DNA from: an uncultured beta proteobacterium
GTDB lineage: Bacteria > Pseudomonadota > Gammaproteobacteria > Burkholderiales > Burkholderiaceae_C
NCBI GenBank assembly: GCA_903845935.1
Contig: CAIMZI010000091.1
Span: forward strand, 62,001-126,000
Reading direction: 5' to 3'
DNA: 64,000 bases
Part shown: positions 1-7,661 of the stretch, piece by piece
Layout: each line of letters starts with the position of its first letter
How positions within the stretch are numbered: position 1 is the stretch's first letter
Notes under the pieces: generated by a model
What the model was told of the DNA's origin: nothing
The model's input: the letters and a program-made list of their open reading frames with translations, nothing else
Database searches by the model: none
Made by a program: the position numbers and the translations under genes

Positions 1-1
1 C

Positions 2-2014
2 CATGAGGGACGCATGCGCTTTTGCAGCCAGTCGCTGGCCGATGTGTTCGGCCATGGCAACTGGCGCGACCTGGTCGGCAAGCTGGACCGCGAGCTGTTC
101 CCCTCCCAAGCCTTGAACGACTTCATGACGGAAGAATCGCTGGTTTTCGACCAGGGCAAACCCCTGCTCAACCACATCAACGCCTTCCAGGACGCGCATG
201 GCAAGTCGGGCTTTGTGCAAACCAGTCGCTGGCCGCTGTTCAATGGAAACGGCGAGGTGGAAAGCATCTTCGGCATCGGCCGCGATGTGACCGAAAGCCG
301 CCAGGCGCAGGCCCGCATTCAGCTGTCGGCCAGCGTCTTCACGCATGCCAGGGAAGGCATTGTCATCACCGACATCCAGGGCAACATCATCGACGTCAAC
401 GATGCCTTTTGTCGCATCACCGGTTATGCGCGCGACGAGGTCATTGGGGCCAATCCGCGCATCCTCAATTCAGGCCGGCAGGAGCCGGACTTTTACGCCG
501 CCATGTGGGCCGCGATTCTGCAGACCGGCCACTGGTCGGGCGAAATCTGGAACCGGCGCAAGAACGGTGAAATCTACGCCGAGATCCTCACCATCAGCGC
601 CGTGCGCGATTCCGAGCAGCAGATTAAGAATTACGTGGCACTGTTCACCGACATCACGCCGATGAAGGAGCACCAGCAGCAGCTTGAGCACATCGCCCAC
701 TACGACCTGTTGACCGGCCTGCCCAACCGCTTGCTGTTTGCCGACCGCTTGGGCCAGGCCATGCGCATGAGCGAGCGACGCAAGCGTTCGCTCAGCGTGA
801 TCTACCTGGACCTGGATGGTTTCAAGGCGGTGAATGACCGTTACGGCCACGATACCGGCGACCGCTTGCTGGTGGTTCTGGCCCAGCGCATGAAGCTGGC
901 GCTGCGCGACGGGGATTCGCTGGCACGCTTTGGCGGTGACGAGTTTGTGGCGGTGCTGGTGGATCTGGAGCAGCCCCACGACTGCGTGCCGGTGCTGGAG
1001 CGGCTGCTGCTGTCAGCGGCGGAGCCGGTCCAACTGGAGTACAACGCCGAGCCCATCTGCCTGCACCTGTCGGCCAGCATTGGCGCCACCATTTACCCCA
1101 AGGACGGGGCCGACGCCGACCTGTTGATGCGCCATGCCGACCAGGCCATGTACCTGGCCAAGCAGGCCGGCAAGAACCGTTACCACCTGTTTGACGTGGC
1201 CCACGACAGCGCGGTCAAAAGCCACCGTGAAAGTTTGGAACTGATTGCCAAGGCGCTGGAGCGCCGTGAATTTGTACTTTATTACCAGCCCAAGGTGGAC
1301 ATGCGCAACGGGGCGGTGGTGGGCGCCGAAGCGCTGATACGCTGGCGGCATCCGGCGCGCGGCCTGCTGCAGCCGTCCGCGTTTTTGCCCGGCATCGAAA
1401 ACCATGAGCTCAGCATACAGATCGGCGAGTGGGTGATTGACACAGCCCTGGCGCAGATGTGCTCCTGGAGCGCGCAAGGACTTGAGTTGTCGGTGAGCGT
1501 GAATGTGGCAGCCCTGCAACTGCAGCAGCCCGGCTTTATCGACAAGCTGAGGGCCATCCTGGAGCGCTACCCCACGGTGGCACGCAAGCAGCTGGAGCTG
1601 GAAATTCTGGAAAGCAGTGCGCTCAAGGACATCGCGCTGGTGGCCGAGGTGCTGCAGGCCTGCCTCGCCAGTGAGGTGCGCATTGCGCTAGATGACTTCG
1701 GCACCGGCTATTCCTCGCTGACCTATCTCAAGCACCTGCCGGCCGAAACCCTCAAGATCGACCAGAGCTTTGTGCGCGACATGGTCAGCGACCCGGAAGA
1801 CATGGCCATCGTTAACGGCGTTATCGGTCTGGCACGGGCCTTTGGCCGCAAGGCCATTGCCGAGGGCGTGGAGACCGCCGAGCAAAGCGAGATGTTGCTG
1901 TCGCTGGGCTGCCATTTCATGCAGGGCTATGGCATTGCACGCCCCATGCCGCCCGAGCAGATGCCAGCCTGGATCAGGCGCTGGCGCGCCAACCCGACCG
2001 TGCAGAGCGCTTAA
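2..2014 (+). CDS. PAS-GGDEF-EAL c-di-GMP signalling protein (5' end outside window)
   Basis: The reading frame is open from the first bases, and the residues before the first internal ATG (position 14) already look like a PAS domain, so the true start lies upstream of the window. Visible domains counted from position 14: remainder of a PAS domain (to about residue 95), a second PAS/PAC (about 100-215, with the typical GREGIVITD-like and NxxFCxITGY patterns), GGDEF (about 225-385) and EAL (about 405-655). GGDEF is intact at residue 307 and preceded by an RxxD inhibitory site (RDGD). The EAL signature is EALIRW near residue 438, followed by DDFGTGYSSL. Both diguanylate cyclase and phosphodiesterase motifs look complete; net direction cannot be told from sequence. 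No membrane segment is visible in the part shown. Confidence 0.93.
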   Translation, partial: HEGRMRFCSQSLADVFGHGNWRDLVGKLDRELFPSQALNDFMTEESLVFDQGKPLLNHINAFQDAHGKSGFVQTSRWPLFNGNGEVESIFGIGRDVTESRQAQARIQLSASVFTHAREGIVITDIQGNIIDVNDAFCRITGYARDEVIGANPRILNSGRQEPDFYAAMWAAILQTGHWSGEIWNRRKNGEIYAEILTISAVRDSEQQIKNYVALFTDITPMKEHQQQLEHIAHYDLLTGLPNRLLFADRLGQAMRMSERRKRSLSVIYLDLDGFKAVNDRYGHDTGDRLLVVLAQRMKLALRDGDSLARFGGDEFVAVLVDLEQPHDCVPVLERLLLSAAEPVQLEYNAEPICLHLSASIGATIYPKDGADADLLMRHADQAMYLAKQAGKNRYHLFDVAHDSAVKSHRESLELIAKALERREFVLYYQPKVDMRNGAVVGAEALIRWRHPARGLLQPSAFLPGIENHELSIQIGEWVIDTALAQMCSWSAQGLELSVSVNVAALQLQQPGFIDKLRAILERYPTVARKQLELEILESSALKDIALVAEVLQACLASEVRIALDDFGTGYSSLTYLKHLPAETLKIDQSFVRDMVSDPEDMAIVNGVIGLARAFGRKAIAEGVETAEQSEMLLSLGCHFMQGYGIARPMPPEQMPAWIRRWRANPTVQSA

Positions 2015-2033
2015 TGCTGCAATAATCGGCGCC

Positions 2034-2399
2034 ATGCAATCCCTGCCGTCCTGGCTCAAGGCCCATTCCATCGCACGCTTGGTGTTGCTGTGGTTTGCGC
2101 TGTCCATCGGTGCGGCCATTGCCTCGCCGCTGGTCAAGCCGCAGAACTTGCAACTCATCTGCTCGGCTTCTGGCGCCAGCAAGCTGATCGCCGGTGGTGT
2201 GGACGACCAGGGCGACGCCGCCCAGCAGCACTTGCATTGCCCGCTCTGCGCCGCCTTGGGTGCCCCACCACCGCTGGAAATCATCTCCTTTAGCGCCGCG
2301 CCGCCCCTGCGTTATGCGCTTCCGGTGCAAGAGCTTGTCCGTGTTGCGCCTATTGCTGCAGCACCACCGCCTTCGCGCGGTCCGCCGACCTTCTCCTGA
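2034..2399 (+). CDS. Small DUF2946-type membrane protein with HCPLC motif (copy 1)
   Basis: A 121-residue protein with one hydrophobic N-terminal segment (about residues 13-30, ending in SIGAAIASP), which may be a signal anchor. A metal-ligand-like H68-C69-P-L-C72 motif follows, and the tail is proline-rich, ending PPSRGPPTFS. The layout fits the DUF2946 family of small proteins, which often lie beside copper genes. It is paralogous to the protein at 3164: same TM position, same CPLC and a near-identical tail pattern. It starts 20 bases after the upstream signalling gene. Copper binding or delivery is inferred from the motif and the adjacent PCu(A)C chaperone and TonB receptor; no direct function is known to me. 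Confidence 0.75.
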   Translation: MQSLPSWLKAHSIARLVLLWFALSIGAAIASPLVKPQNLQLICSASGASKLIAGGVDDQGDAAQQHLHCPLCAALGAPPPLEIISFSAAPPLRYALPVQELVRVAPIAAAPPPSRGPPTFS

Positions 2400-2407
2400 C
2401 ATCGGTG

Positions 2408-2433
2408 CTGGGTAGTGCCCGCGCACTACCCAG
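2408..2433. other. Perfect hairpin after the first DUF2946 gene
   Basis: CTGGGTAGTG at 2408-2417 is exactly complementary to CACTACCCAG at 2424-2433, and one further C-G pair closes the loop to four bases. It begins 9 bases after the stop codon and has no following T-tract. It is therefore more likely an mRNA-stabilising or processing hairpin, or a weak terminator, than a classic rho-independent terminator. Confidence 0.6.
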
Positions 2434-2553
2434 GAACTGCTCGAGCAAGAACATACTCTGGCCGCCTCCTGGGCGCACAGAGCATTCCATTTGTCATTCC
2501 CGCTGTTGCGCTTCTGCGCACAGCACTTCATTCCTTCACTGCAAGAGACCGCC

Positions 2554-3048
2554 ATGCACCCATTCCATTTCACTTCCACAGCTTGCAGCTTTGCGCGACA
2601 AGCTATCGCTGTCATAGGTATCACCCTGCTGGCGCAGACGGCACTGGCACAAGCCGTGGTGGTGCAAAACGCCTGGGCCCGTGCCACCGTGCCAGGGCAA
2701 ACGGCCACGGGCGTCTTCATGAGCCTGTCCTCGCCTGCCGGTGCACGCCTGGTCTGGGCATCTGCGCCCGTGGCCGGTGTGGCCGAGGTGCATGAAATGC
2801 GTCTGGAGGGCGACGTGATGAAGATGGCGGCGCTCAAGGACGGCCTGGAACTTCCGGCTGGCAAGACCGTAGAGCTCAAGCCCGGCAGCTACCATTTGAT
2901 GCTGATGGACCTGAAGGCTCCGGTCAAAAAGGACAGCGACATTGCATTGACCTTGGTATTTGTGGACGGCAAGGGTGTGCAGAGCAAGACCGAACTGAAG
3001 GTGCCTGTGCGTACCATGGCGCCCATGGACCCCCTGCAGACCCGCTAG
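2554..3048 (+). CDS. Periplasmic copper chaperone PCu(A)C
   Basis: A 164-residue protein with a signal peptide (about 1-33, ending ALAQA) and a single PCu(A)C (DUF461) domain. The copper site is intact: H80-x-M82, M91, then H114-x-M116, very close to the family's H-x10-M-x21-H-x-M pattern. Family members bind Cu(I) in the periplasm and pass it to cytochrome oxidase or other acceptors. The ATG at 2554 was chosen because it gives a proper signal peptide; an in-frame start at 2491 would add 21 residues that destroy it. It lies between two hairpins and two DUF2946 genes, inside the proposed copper cluster. Confidence 0.88.
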   Translation: MHPFHFTSTACSFARQAIAVIGITLLAQTALAQAVVVQNAWARATVPGQTATGVFMSLSSPAGARLVWASAPVAGVAEVHEMRLEGDVMKMAALKDGLELPAGKTVELKPGSYHLMLMDLKAPVKKDSDIALTLVFVDGKGVQSKTELKVPVRTMAPMDPLQTR

Positions 3049-3104
3049 GGCCGTCATCCACGGCATCTGCCCGGCATTGCCCTTGTTACCAAAACCTGCC
3101 CGAG

Positions 3105-3136
3105 TCAGAAAATACCGTCTTTACGGTATTTTCTGA
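3105..3136. promoter_or_regulatory. Perfect 14-bp inverted repeat upstream of the second DUF2946 gene
   Basis: TCAGAAAATACCGT (3105-3118) and ACGGTATTTTCTGA (3123-3136) are perfect inverted copies around a CTTT loop. The element ends 27 bases before the ATG at 3164. The A-run on the left and T-run on the right would suit a bidirectional terminator. The position just ahead of a start codon would equally suit an operator for a metal-responsive regulator or an mRNA hairpin. Confidence 0.65.
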
Positions 3137-3163
3137 TCGGCATCATTTTTCCATAATCAGCAC

Positions 3164-3517
3164 ATGCAAGCCCTGCGCAACGCCCACCTGATTACCCGCT
3201 TCGTGCTGGTGTGGTTCGTGCTGTTTGTGAGTGCTGCCATTGCTTCCCCGTTTGTCAGTCACACACCGGCGCCCCATTGCGCAGCCATGGAAGCCATGAA
3301 GCTGGCATCGGCTGGCCACGATGACGGCAGCGGGAAGTCCACGACAGAGCTGAGCTGCCCGCTGTGTGCCGGAATCTGCGCACCACCCCCCAACTCTTCA
3401 GCGGCAATGGTGCAAGCGCATCCGCGCTCCATGGCGCCTGCCACCATTTCCATTGTGGCGCTAACGTCGCACAAGGCGGCAGTTCCACCGGCACGCGGCC
3501 CTCCCACCACAGTTTGA
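3164..3517 (+). CDS. Small DUF2946-type membrane protein with CPLCxxxC motif (copy 2)
   Basis: A 117-residue paralogue of the protein at 2034. It has one hydrophobic segment (about residues 12-29, ending SAAIASP), then a Met/His-containing stretch with HCAAMEAMK. S-C65-P-L-C68-A-G-I-C72 follows, and the tail is PPARGPPTTV. The shared N-terminus, CPLC and RGPPT tail suggest tandem duplication around the PCu(A)C gene. It precedes a TonB-dependent receptor by about 130 bases and probably shares its transcript. A role in moving copper at the inner membrane is inferred only from context and ligands. Confidence 0.75.
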   Translation: MQALRNAHLITRFVLVWFVLFVSAAIASPFVSHTPAPHCAAMEAMKLASAGHDDGSGKSTTELSCPLCAGICAPPPNSSAAMVQAHPRSMAPATISIVALTSHKAAVPPARGPPTTV

Positions 3518-3649
3518 TATCTCAGTCTGCCGCACGGTAGCAATATCCGGTTCTACCGATGGGACCGGTTTCATTTATCTGCAATTCGAAAGATGGCTTT
3601 ACGCGCATGGTTCGTAACGCCTGCCTTCGTTTGCACCCAGCTCTTCATC

Positions 3650-5884
3650 ATGAAAAATTCCATTTACTTGCCGTGTCTGGCGACAGCGGCCGCCGTTTCA
3701 TTCCTCTTTGCAACAATGGCACAGGCCCAGCAAGAACGCCCGGATTCATCACAGAACGAACTCCATGCAGTGGTGGTTACAACCAGTCGCAGCCAGGCGC
3801 AAGTCGAAGCCATGCCTCTGAACACGACCATTGTTTCCCAGGAGGACATTCAGAAGTCTTCCGCTCAAACGCTGGACCAGTTGCTGCGCGACGTGCCTGG
3901 GTTGAACTTCACGGGCGTGCCCGCAGCGCAGACGGACCCGACCGGACACCAGACCAAGATGCGCGGCATGGGCAATGCCAAGGTGTTGGTGTTGCTGGAC
4001 GGCGTACCGATTCACGACCCGTTCTATCTGACCACGCAATGGTTCAAGGTGCCGCTTTCCAACATTGAGCGTGTCGAAATTGTGCGCGGCGGCAATTCCA
4101 GCCTGTGGGGCAATATGGCGGTAGCAGGGGTCATCAACATCGTCTCTAAGCGGCCTATCGACAACTCCGGTGAAGCCTCACTCAGTCTGGGCTTTAACGG
4201 CACCCAGTCGGCTTCCATCAGCAAGGACATCGTGCTGTCCGACACATTGAGCGTCAATATTGCCATCGACAAGCTCAATTCACGCGGCTACGAAACCGTG
4301 CCCGCCGACCAGATGTGGCGCTACCCGGCGCGCCAACCGGTGAACACCCAGGACACCAATATGCAGTTCACCACCTACTTCAAACCCAACCGTGATCTGA
4401 GTGGCTATGTGCGCATAGGCCAGCATGTGCAGGATCAGGACATCAGCTACGCCAACGGCAAGAACCTGCAGACCGATCCGGATATCTCTGGCAGCTTCAC
4501 CCAGAAACTTGACGAAAAGACTGCCGTAACCGCCACGGCTTGGGCACAGTACCTTGAATTTGAAAAGTACAACGGCGCAACCTGCTACTGGCAGGCCACG
4601 GGTTCCACCAAATGCCCGTCCAGCAGCGCTGTCACTCCCGCCATGGTGAACAACAATATTGACCAGTATTACACCCAGTACGGCTCGCAACGCTACCGGG
4701 AGCAGGGTGCCTCCGCCATCTATTCCACGCAAAAAGACGGACTACTCAATAGCATGCAACTGGGCGTGGACTATCGCCACCTGTCTGCCACCGACTTGGA
4801 ATATTTCTATGGCGCACCCACCACCTTCAACGGCACACCGGTGCTGGCCAGCAGCACCTATGGCACGGCCGAACAGACCTTTACCGGCGTTTTTGCGCAA
4901 ACCAAAATTGTTCCCACCGAAGCGCTGGACATCACCTTGAGCGGCCGCTATGACAGCTGGGACAACACCAATCGCCTGAATACCCGCACCATGGCCGGTG
5001 CGCCCACGGTGGGCGGTGCGCAGCCCTCATCCAACACCAGTGCCTTCGACCCATCACTTGCCGCACGCTATGCATTCAGCGACGAGTTGGCGCTGCGGGG
5101 GGCGGTGTACAAATCGTTCCGTGCGCCGGGCTTTAACAACACCACGCGCACCTATGGCTCACCCAACCCGACCATTGCCAATCCGGACCTGACGCCGGAA
5201 AACCTGTTCGGGCGCGAGATCGGGCTGGACTACAACAAGGAAGGACTCTCGCTGAGCGCCACCTATTTCCAGTACGACATTCAAAACATGATTGCCACCT
5301 ACTCGATTAAGGGCAGCCAATATGCGAGTGCGCCCGCTTTGGTGCAAAGCATCTGTGGTCTCGCATTTGCGAATTGCGGTGGCAACACGGGCTCGGCCAG
5401 CTATTACACCAACGACCAAAATGGCCAGTCTTATGGACTGGAGCTGATAGGTAGCTGGAAGCTGAACAATGCCTGGACGATTAACGGCGCCTATACCGGT
5501 ACCGTCAGCGTGCTGACCAGCAAGGCCAGCGCCGTGACCACTCCGGTGGGCGTGCAATTGGCAGGCACACCGCAGGATGTGGTGAACCTCGGTGTGACAT
5601 GGAAGCCCAGCGCACCGCTGCAAACCAGCTTGCAAATGCGCTACATCGGCAGCATGAACATTGACACCACCAGCACCGCCGGTGTCGCCTACACACAGGG
5701 CGACATCACGGTGTTCGACGCCAGCATGCAATACCAATTCAACAAGAATTTGGACCTGAGTGCCAGTGTGGTCAACCTTTTGGATACCCAATATTCTGAG
5801 AATGCCTACACCTACAACCAGCCCTGGAACAGAACGCTTTCCATGCCGCGCACCCTGACGCTTGGCATGAAGATGCGCTTCTGA
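3650..5884 (+). CDS. TonB-dependent outer-membrane receptor, probably for copper or a copper complex
   Basis: A 744-residue protein with a signal peptide (about 1-26, ending AQAQ) and a TonB-box-like LHAVVVTTSR at about residues 38-47. A plug domain (about 50-165) has the usual LLRDVPG, LVLLDGVPI and IERVEIVRGG signatures, and a beta-barrel ends in an aromatic C-terminus (MKMRF). The start at 3650 is favoured over an upstream in-frame codon at 3593 because the signal peptide then begins MKNS. Substrate cannot be read from the sequence; copper is inferred from the PCu(A)C and DUF2946 neighbours. A siderophore or cobalamin receptor is the alternative. The next gene starts 7 bases after the stop, so they form one operon. 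Confidence 0.9.
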   Translation: MKNSIYLPCLATAAAVSFLFATMAQAQQERPDSSQNELHAVVVTTSRSQAQVEAMPLNTTIVSQEDIQKSSAQTLDQLLRDVPGLNFTGVPAAQTDPTGHQTKMRGMGNAKVLVLLDGVPIHDPFYLTTQWFKVPLSNIERVEIVRGGNSSLWGNMAVAGVINIVSKRPIDNSGEASLSLGFNGTQSASISKDIVLSDTLSVNIAIDKLNSRGYETVPADQMWRYPARQPVNTQDTNMQFTTYFKPNRDLSGYVRIGQHVQDQDISYANGKNLQTDPDISGSFTQKLDEKTAVTATAWAQYLEFEKYNGATCYWQATGSTKCPSSSAVTPAMVNNNIDQYYTQYGSQRYREQGASAIYSTQKDGLLNSMQLGVDYRHLSATDLEYFYGAPTTFNGTPVLASSTYGTAEQTFTGVFAQTKIVPTEALDITLSGRYDSWDNTNRLNTRTMAGAPTVGGAQPSSNTSAFDPSLAARYAFSDELALRGAVYKSFRAPGFNNTTRTYGSPNPTIANPDLTPENLFGREIGLDYNKEGLSLSATYFQYDIQNMIATYSIKGSQYASAPALVQSICGLAFANCGGNTGSASYYTNDQNGQSYGLELIGSWKLNNAWTINGAYTGTVSVLTSKASAVTTPVGVQLAGTPQDVVNLGVTWKPSAPLQTSLQMRYIGSMNIDTTSTAGVAYTQGDITVFDASMQYQFNKNLDLSASVVNLLDTQYSENAYTYNQPWNRTLSMPRTLTLGMKMRF

Positions 5885-5891
5885 TCACGCC

Positions 5892-7124
5892 ATGAACAAA
5901 TCACCATCCCTTATAAAACATCTACTGTTAGCAGGTATCTTCCTAATCGGCTGTTCCAATGCAATGGCGCAGCAGGCTGCTGCTCCGGCCGCTACGGGTA
6001 TGTCAGGCCATGCGTCGCACGGCCCCCGAACGCAGCTGGCCACCGGTGTGGCCTTTGGACCGGACGGAAGTCTGTGGATGGTGGGCCTGGATGCCAAGCA
6101 GCAGCTGTACACCGCAAACAGCACCGACCTGGCCACTTGGTCGACGCCCCACGTTTTGGACGTCAGCGCTGACCCCATTTCTGCGGATGGCGAGAACCGG
6201 CCCAAACTGGCCTTCGGGCCCAGCGGACAGGTGGTCATCAGCTACACGCGCCCACTGGAAAAGCCCTATACCGGCTGGATACGCATGCTGCGCAGCACCG
6301 ATGGCGGCGCCACCTTTTCGCCACCGTTCACCGTGCATAAAGACAGCCAGGAAATTACCCACCGCTTTGAATCCATCGCCTTTGATGCCAGCGGTGCGCT
6401 GCACACGGTCTGGATCGATAAGCGCGACATGCTGCTGGCAGGCAAATCCTATGTGGGTGCGGCCATTTACCAGAACGTGTCACTGGACGGTGGGCTGACG
6501 TTCGGCCCCGACAGCAAGGTGGCAGACCACAGCTGCGAATGTTGCCGCATCGCCCTGGCACAAGGTCCGGATGGACAACTCCGCGCCCTGTGGCGCCATG
6601 TCTTTGGCAGCAGCACGCGTGACCATGCCTTTGCCAATCTGTCCGACGGCGCAGCCAATGGATTCAAGCGTGCAACGTTTGATGAGTGGCAGATACAGGC
6701 CTGCCCGCACCAGGGACCGGGCTTGGCACTCGCTGGAACCTCGCCCCATGCCGGCTATCACGCAGTCTGGTTTGGCATCCGCAAGGAAAAGGGAGTTGAC
6801 GTAGCCGCTGCTCGCTACGCCCGGTTGGCAGAAGATGGACAGCCAGTGGCTGCTAGCGTCAGGGCGCTGCCAGACCCTCAGGCCGAACATGCCGACGTGG
6901 TGGCCATTGGTGACAAGGTGGCGATTGTCTGGCGCAGTTTCCAGGGGGGCCAGACCTCGCTCAAGGCCTGGATTTCCATGGATGGTGGCAAGACCTTCGA
7001 GCAGCGCTTGCTGGCCACCGCCCATGGCAACAACGACCACCCCCGACTCATAGCCAATGACAGCCATGTGGTGGCGGTCTGGCGCACGGACGAAAAGGCT
7101 GAAATCCATGAAATCAATTTTTAA
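5892..7124 (+). CDS. Exported BNR/sialidase-like beta-propeller protein with CECC motif
   Basis: A 410-residue protein with a signal peptide containing a lipobox-like LIGCSNA (possible lipoprotein). BNR/Asp-box repeats of the form S-x-D-G-G-x-T-F occur at several places, for example STDGGATF, SLDGGLTF and SMDGGKTF. This indicates a sialidase-like six-bladed propeller fold. The usual sialidase arginine triad was not verified, so hydrolase activity should not be assumed. It carries an unusual S214-C-E-C-C-R219 cluster preceded by DH, which could bind metal or form disulfides. It is 7 bases after the TonB receptor stop and overlaps the following thioredoxin-like gene by 17 bases, arguing that receptor, propeller and redox protein work together. 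Confidence 0.8.
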   Translation: MNKSPSLIKHLLLAGIFLIGCSNAMAQQAAAPAATGMSGHASHGPRTQLATGVAFGPDGSLWMVGLDAKQQLYTANSTDLATWSTPHVLDVSADPISADGENRPKLAFGPSGQVVISYTRPLEKPYTGWIRMLRSTDGGATFSPPFTVHKDSQEITHRFESIAFDASGALHTVWIDKRDMLLAGKSYVGAAIYQNVSLDGGLTFGPDSKVADHSCECCRIALAQGPDGQLRALWRHVFGSSTRDHAFANLSDGAANGFKRATFDEWQIQACPHQGPGLALAGTSPHAGYHAVWFGIRKEKGVDVAAARYARLAEDGQPVAASVRALPDPQAEHADVVAIGDKVAIVWRSFQGGQTSLKAWISMDGGKTFEQRLLATAHGNNDHPRLIANDSHVVAVWRTDEKAEIHEINF

Positions 7125-7623
7125 GGCGGTTCTTTGGCTGTGTTTGCTGGCCGCTGCAAGCAATGCGTTTGCGCAGTCCGGCGCATCCAAGTCGGCCAAG
7201 ACTCCGGGCACTATCCAAATGTCCCAAATTGCCCAGATTTCCGACTTTGATGAAAGCACCTGGGCCCAGCTTTTAAAAAGCAGCCCCAGGCCCGCTGCCT
7301 ATCTGTTCACCACCTCCTATTGCAGCAGCTGCCCGGACGCTTTTGAACAACTGCACAAGGCCGTCCTGCACAAGGCGCCCGCGATGCCGCTGACTGTCGT
7401 GATGATGGATGTGAGCGGCGCGCAGGCGCTGCGCCATGCGCTGCACTTTCAAGGTCTGACGCAGATGTATGCCTTTGACGGTTACGCGCCTGCCATTCGA
7501 TACAGCGTGGACCCGGCATGGCCCGACGTCACACCCTATATCGTGCTGATCGACAAACAGGGTCACTTGCAGCGATCCATCGGTGCGCCCTCGGCCAAGG
7601 CCTTACGCGCCTGGCTGGGCTGA
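7108..7623 (+). CDS. Exported thioredoxin-like protein with CSSC motif
   Basis: A 171-residue protein with a signal peptide (about 1-23, ending SNAFAQ) and a thioredoxin-like fold. The redox-type motif is C72-S-S-C75 in TSYCSSCPDAF, and a cis-proline-like VTPYIVLID lies further along. The start overlaps the end of the propeller gene by 17 bases, implying translational coupling. A periplasmic thiol reductase or Sco-like copper-handling role fits the cluster, but CSSC is not the Sco CxxxC copper site, so this is inference. Confidence 0.78.
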   Translation: MKSIFKAVLWLCLLAAASNAFAQSGASKSAKTPGTIQMSQIAQISDFDESTWAQLLKSSPRPAAYLFTTSYCSSCPDAFEQLHKAVLHKAPAMPLTVVMMDVSGAQALRHALHFQGLTQMYAFDGYAPAIRYSVDPAWPDVTPYIVLIDKQGHLQRSIGAPSAKALRAWLG

Positions 7624-7661
7624 CGCTGCCGAGCGTTGGCGCGAGCCGGGTGCGGCATTGT

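Noticed and set aside
3547-3568. CCGGT / ACCGG inverted repeat upstream of the TonB receptor
   Set aside because: Only five pairs with a 12-base loop; expected by chance in this composition.
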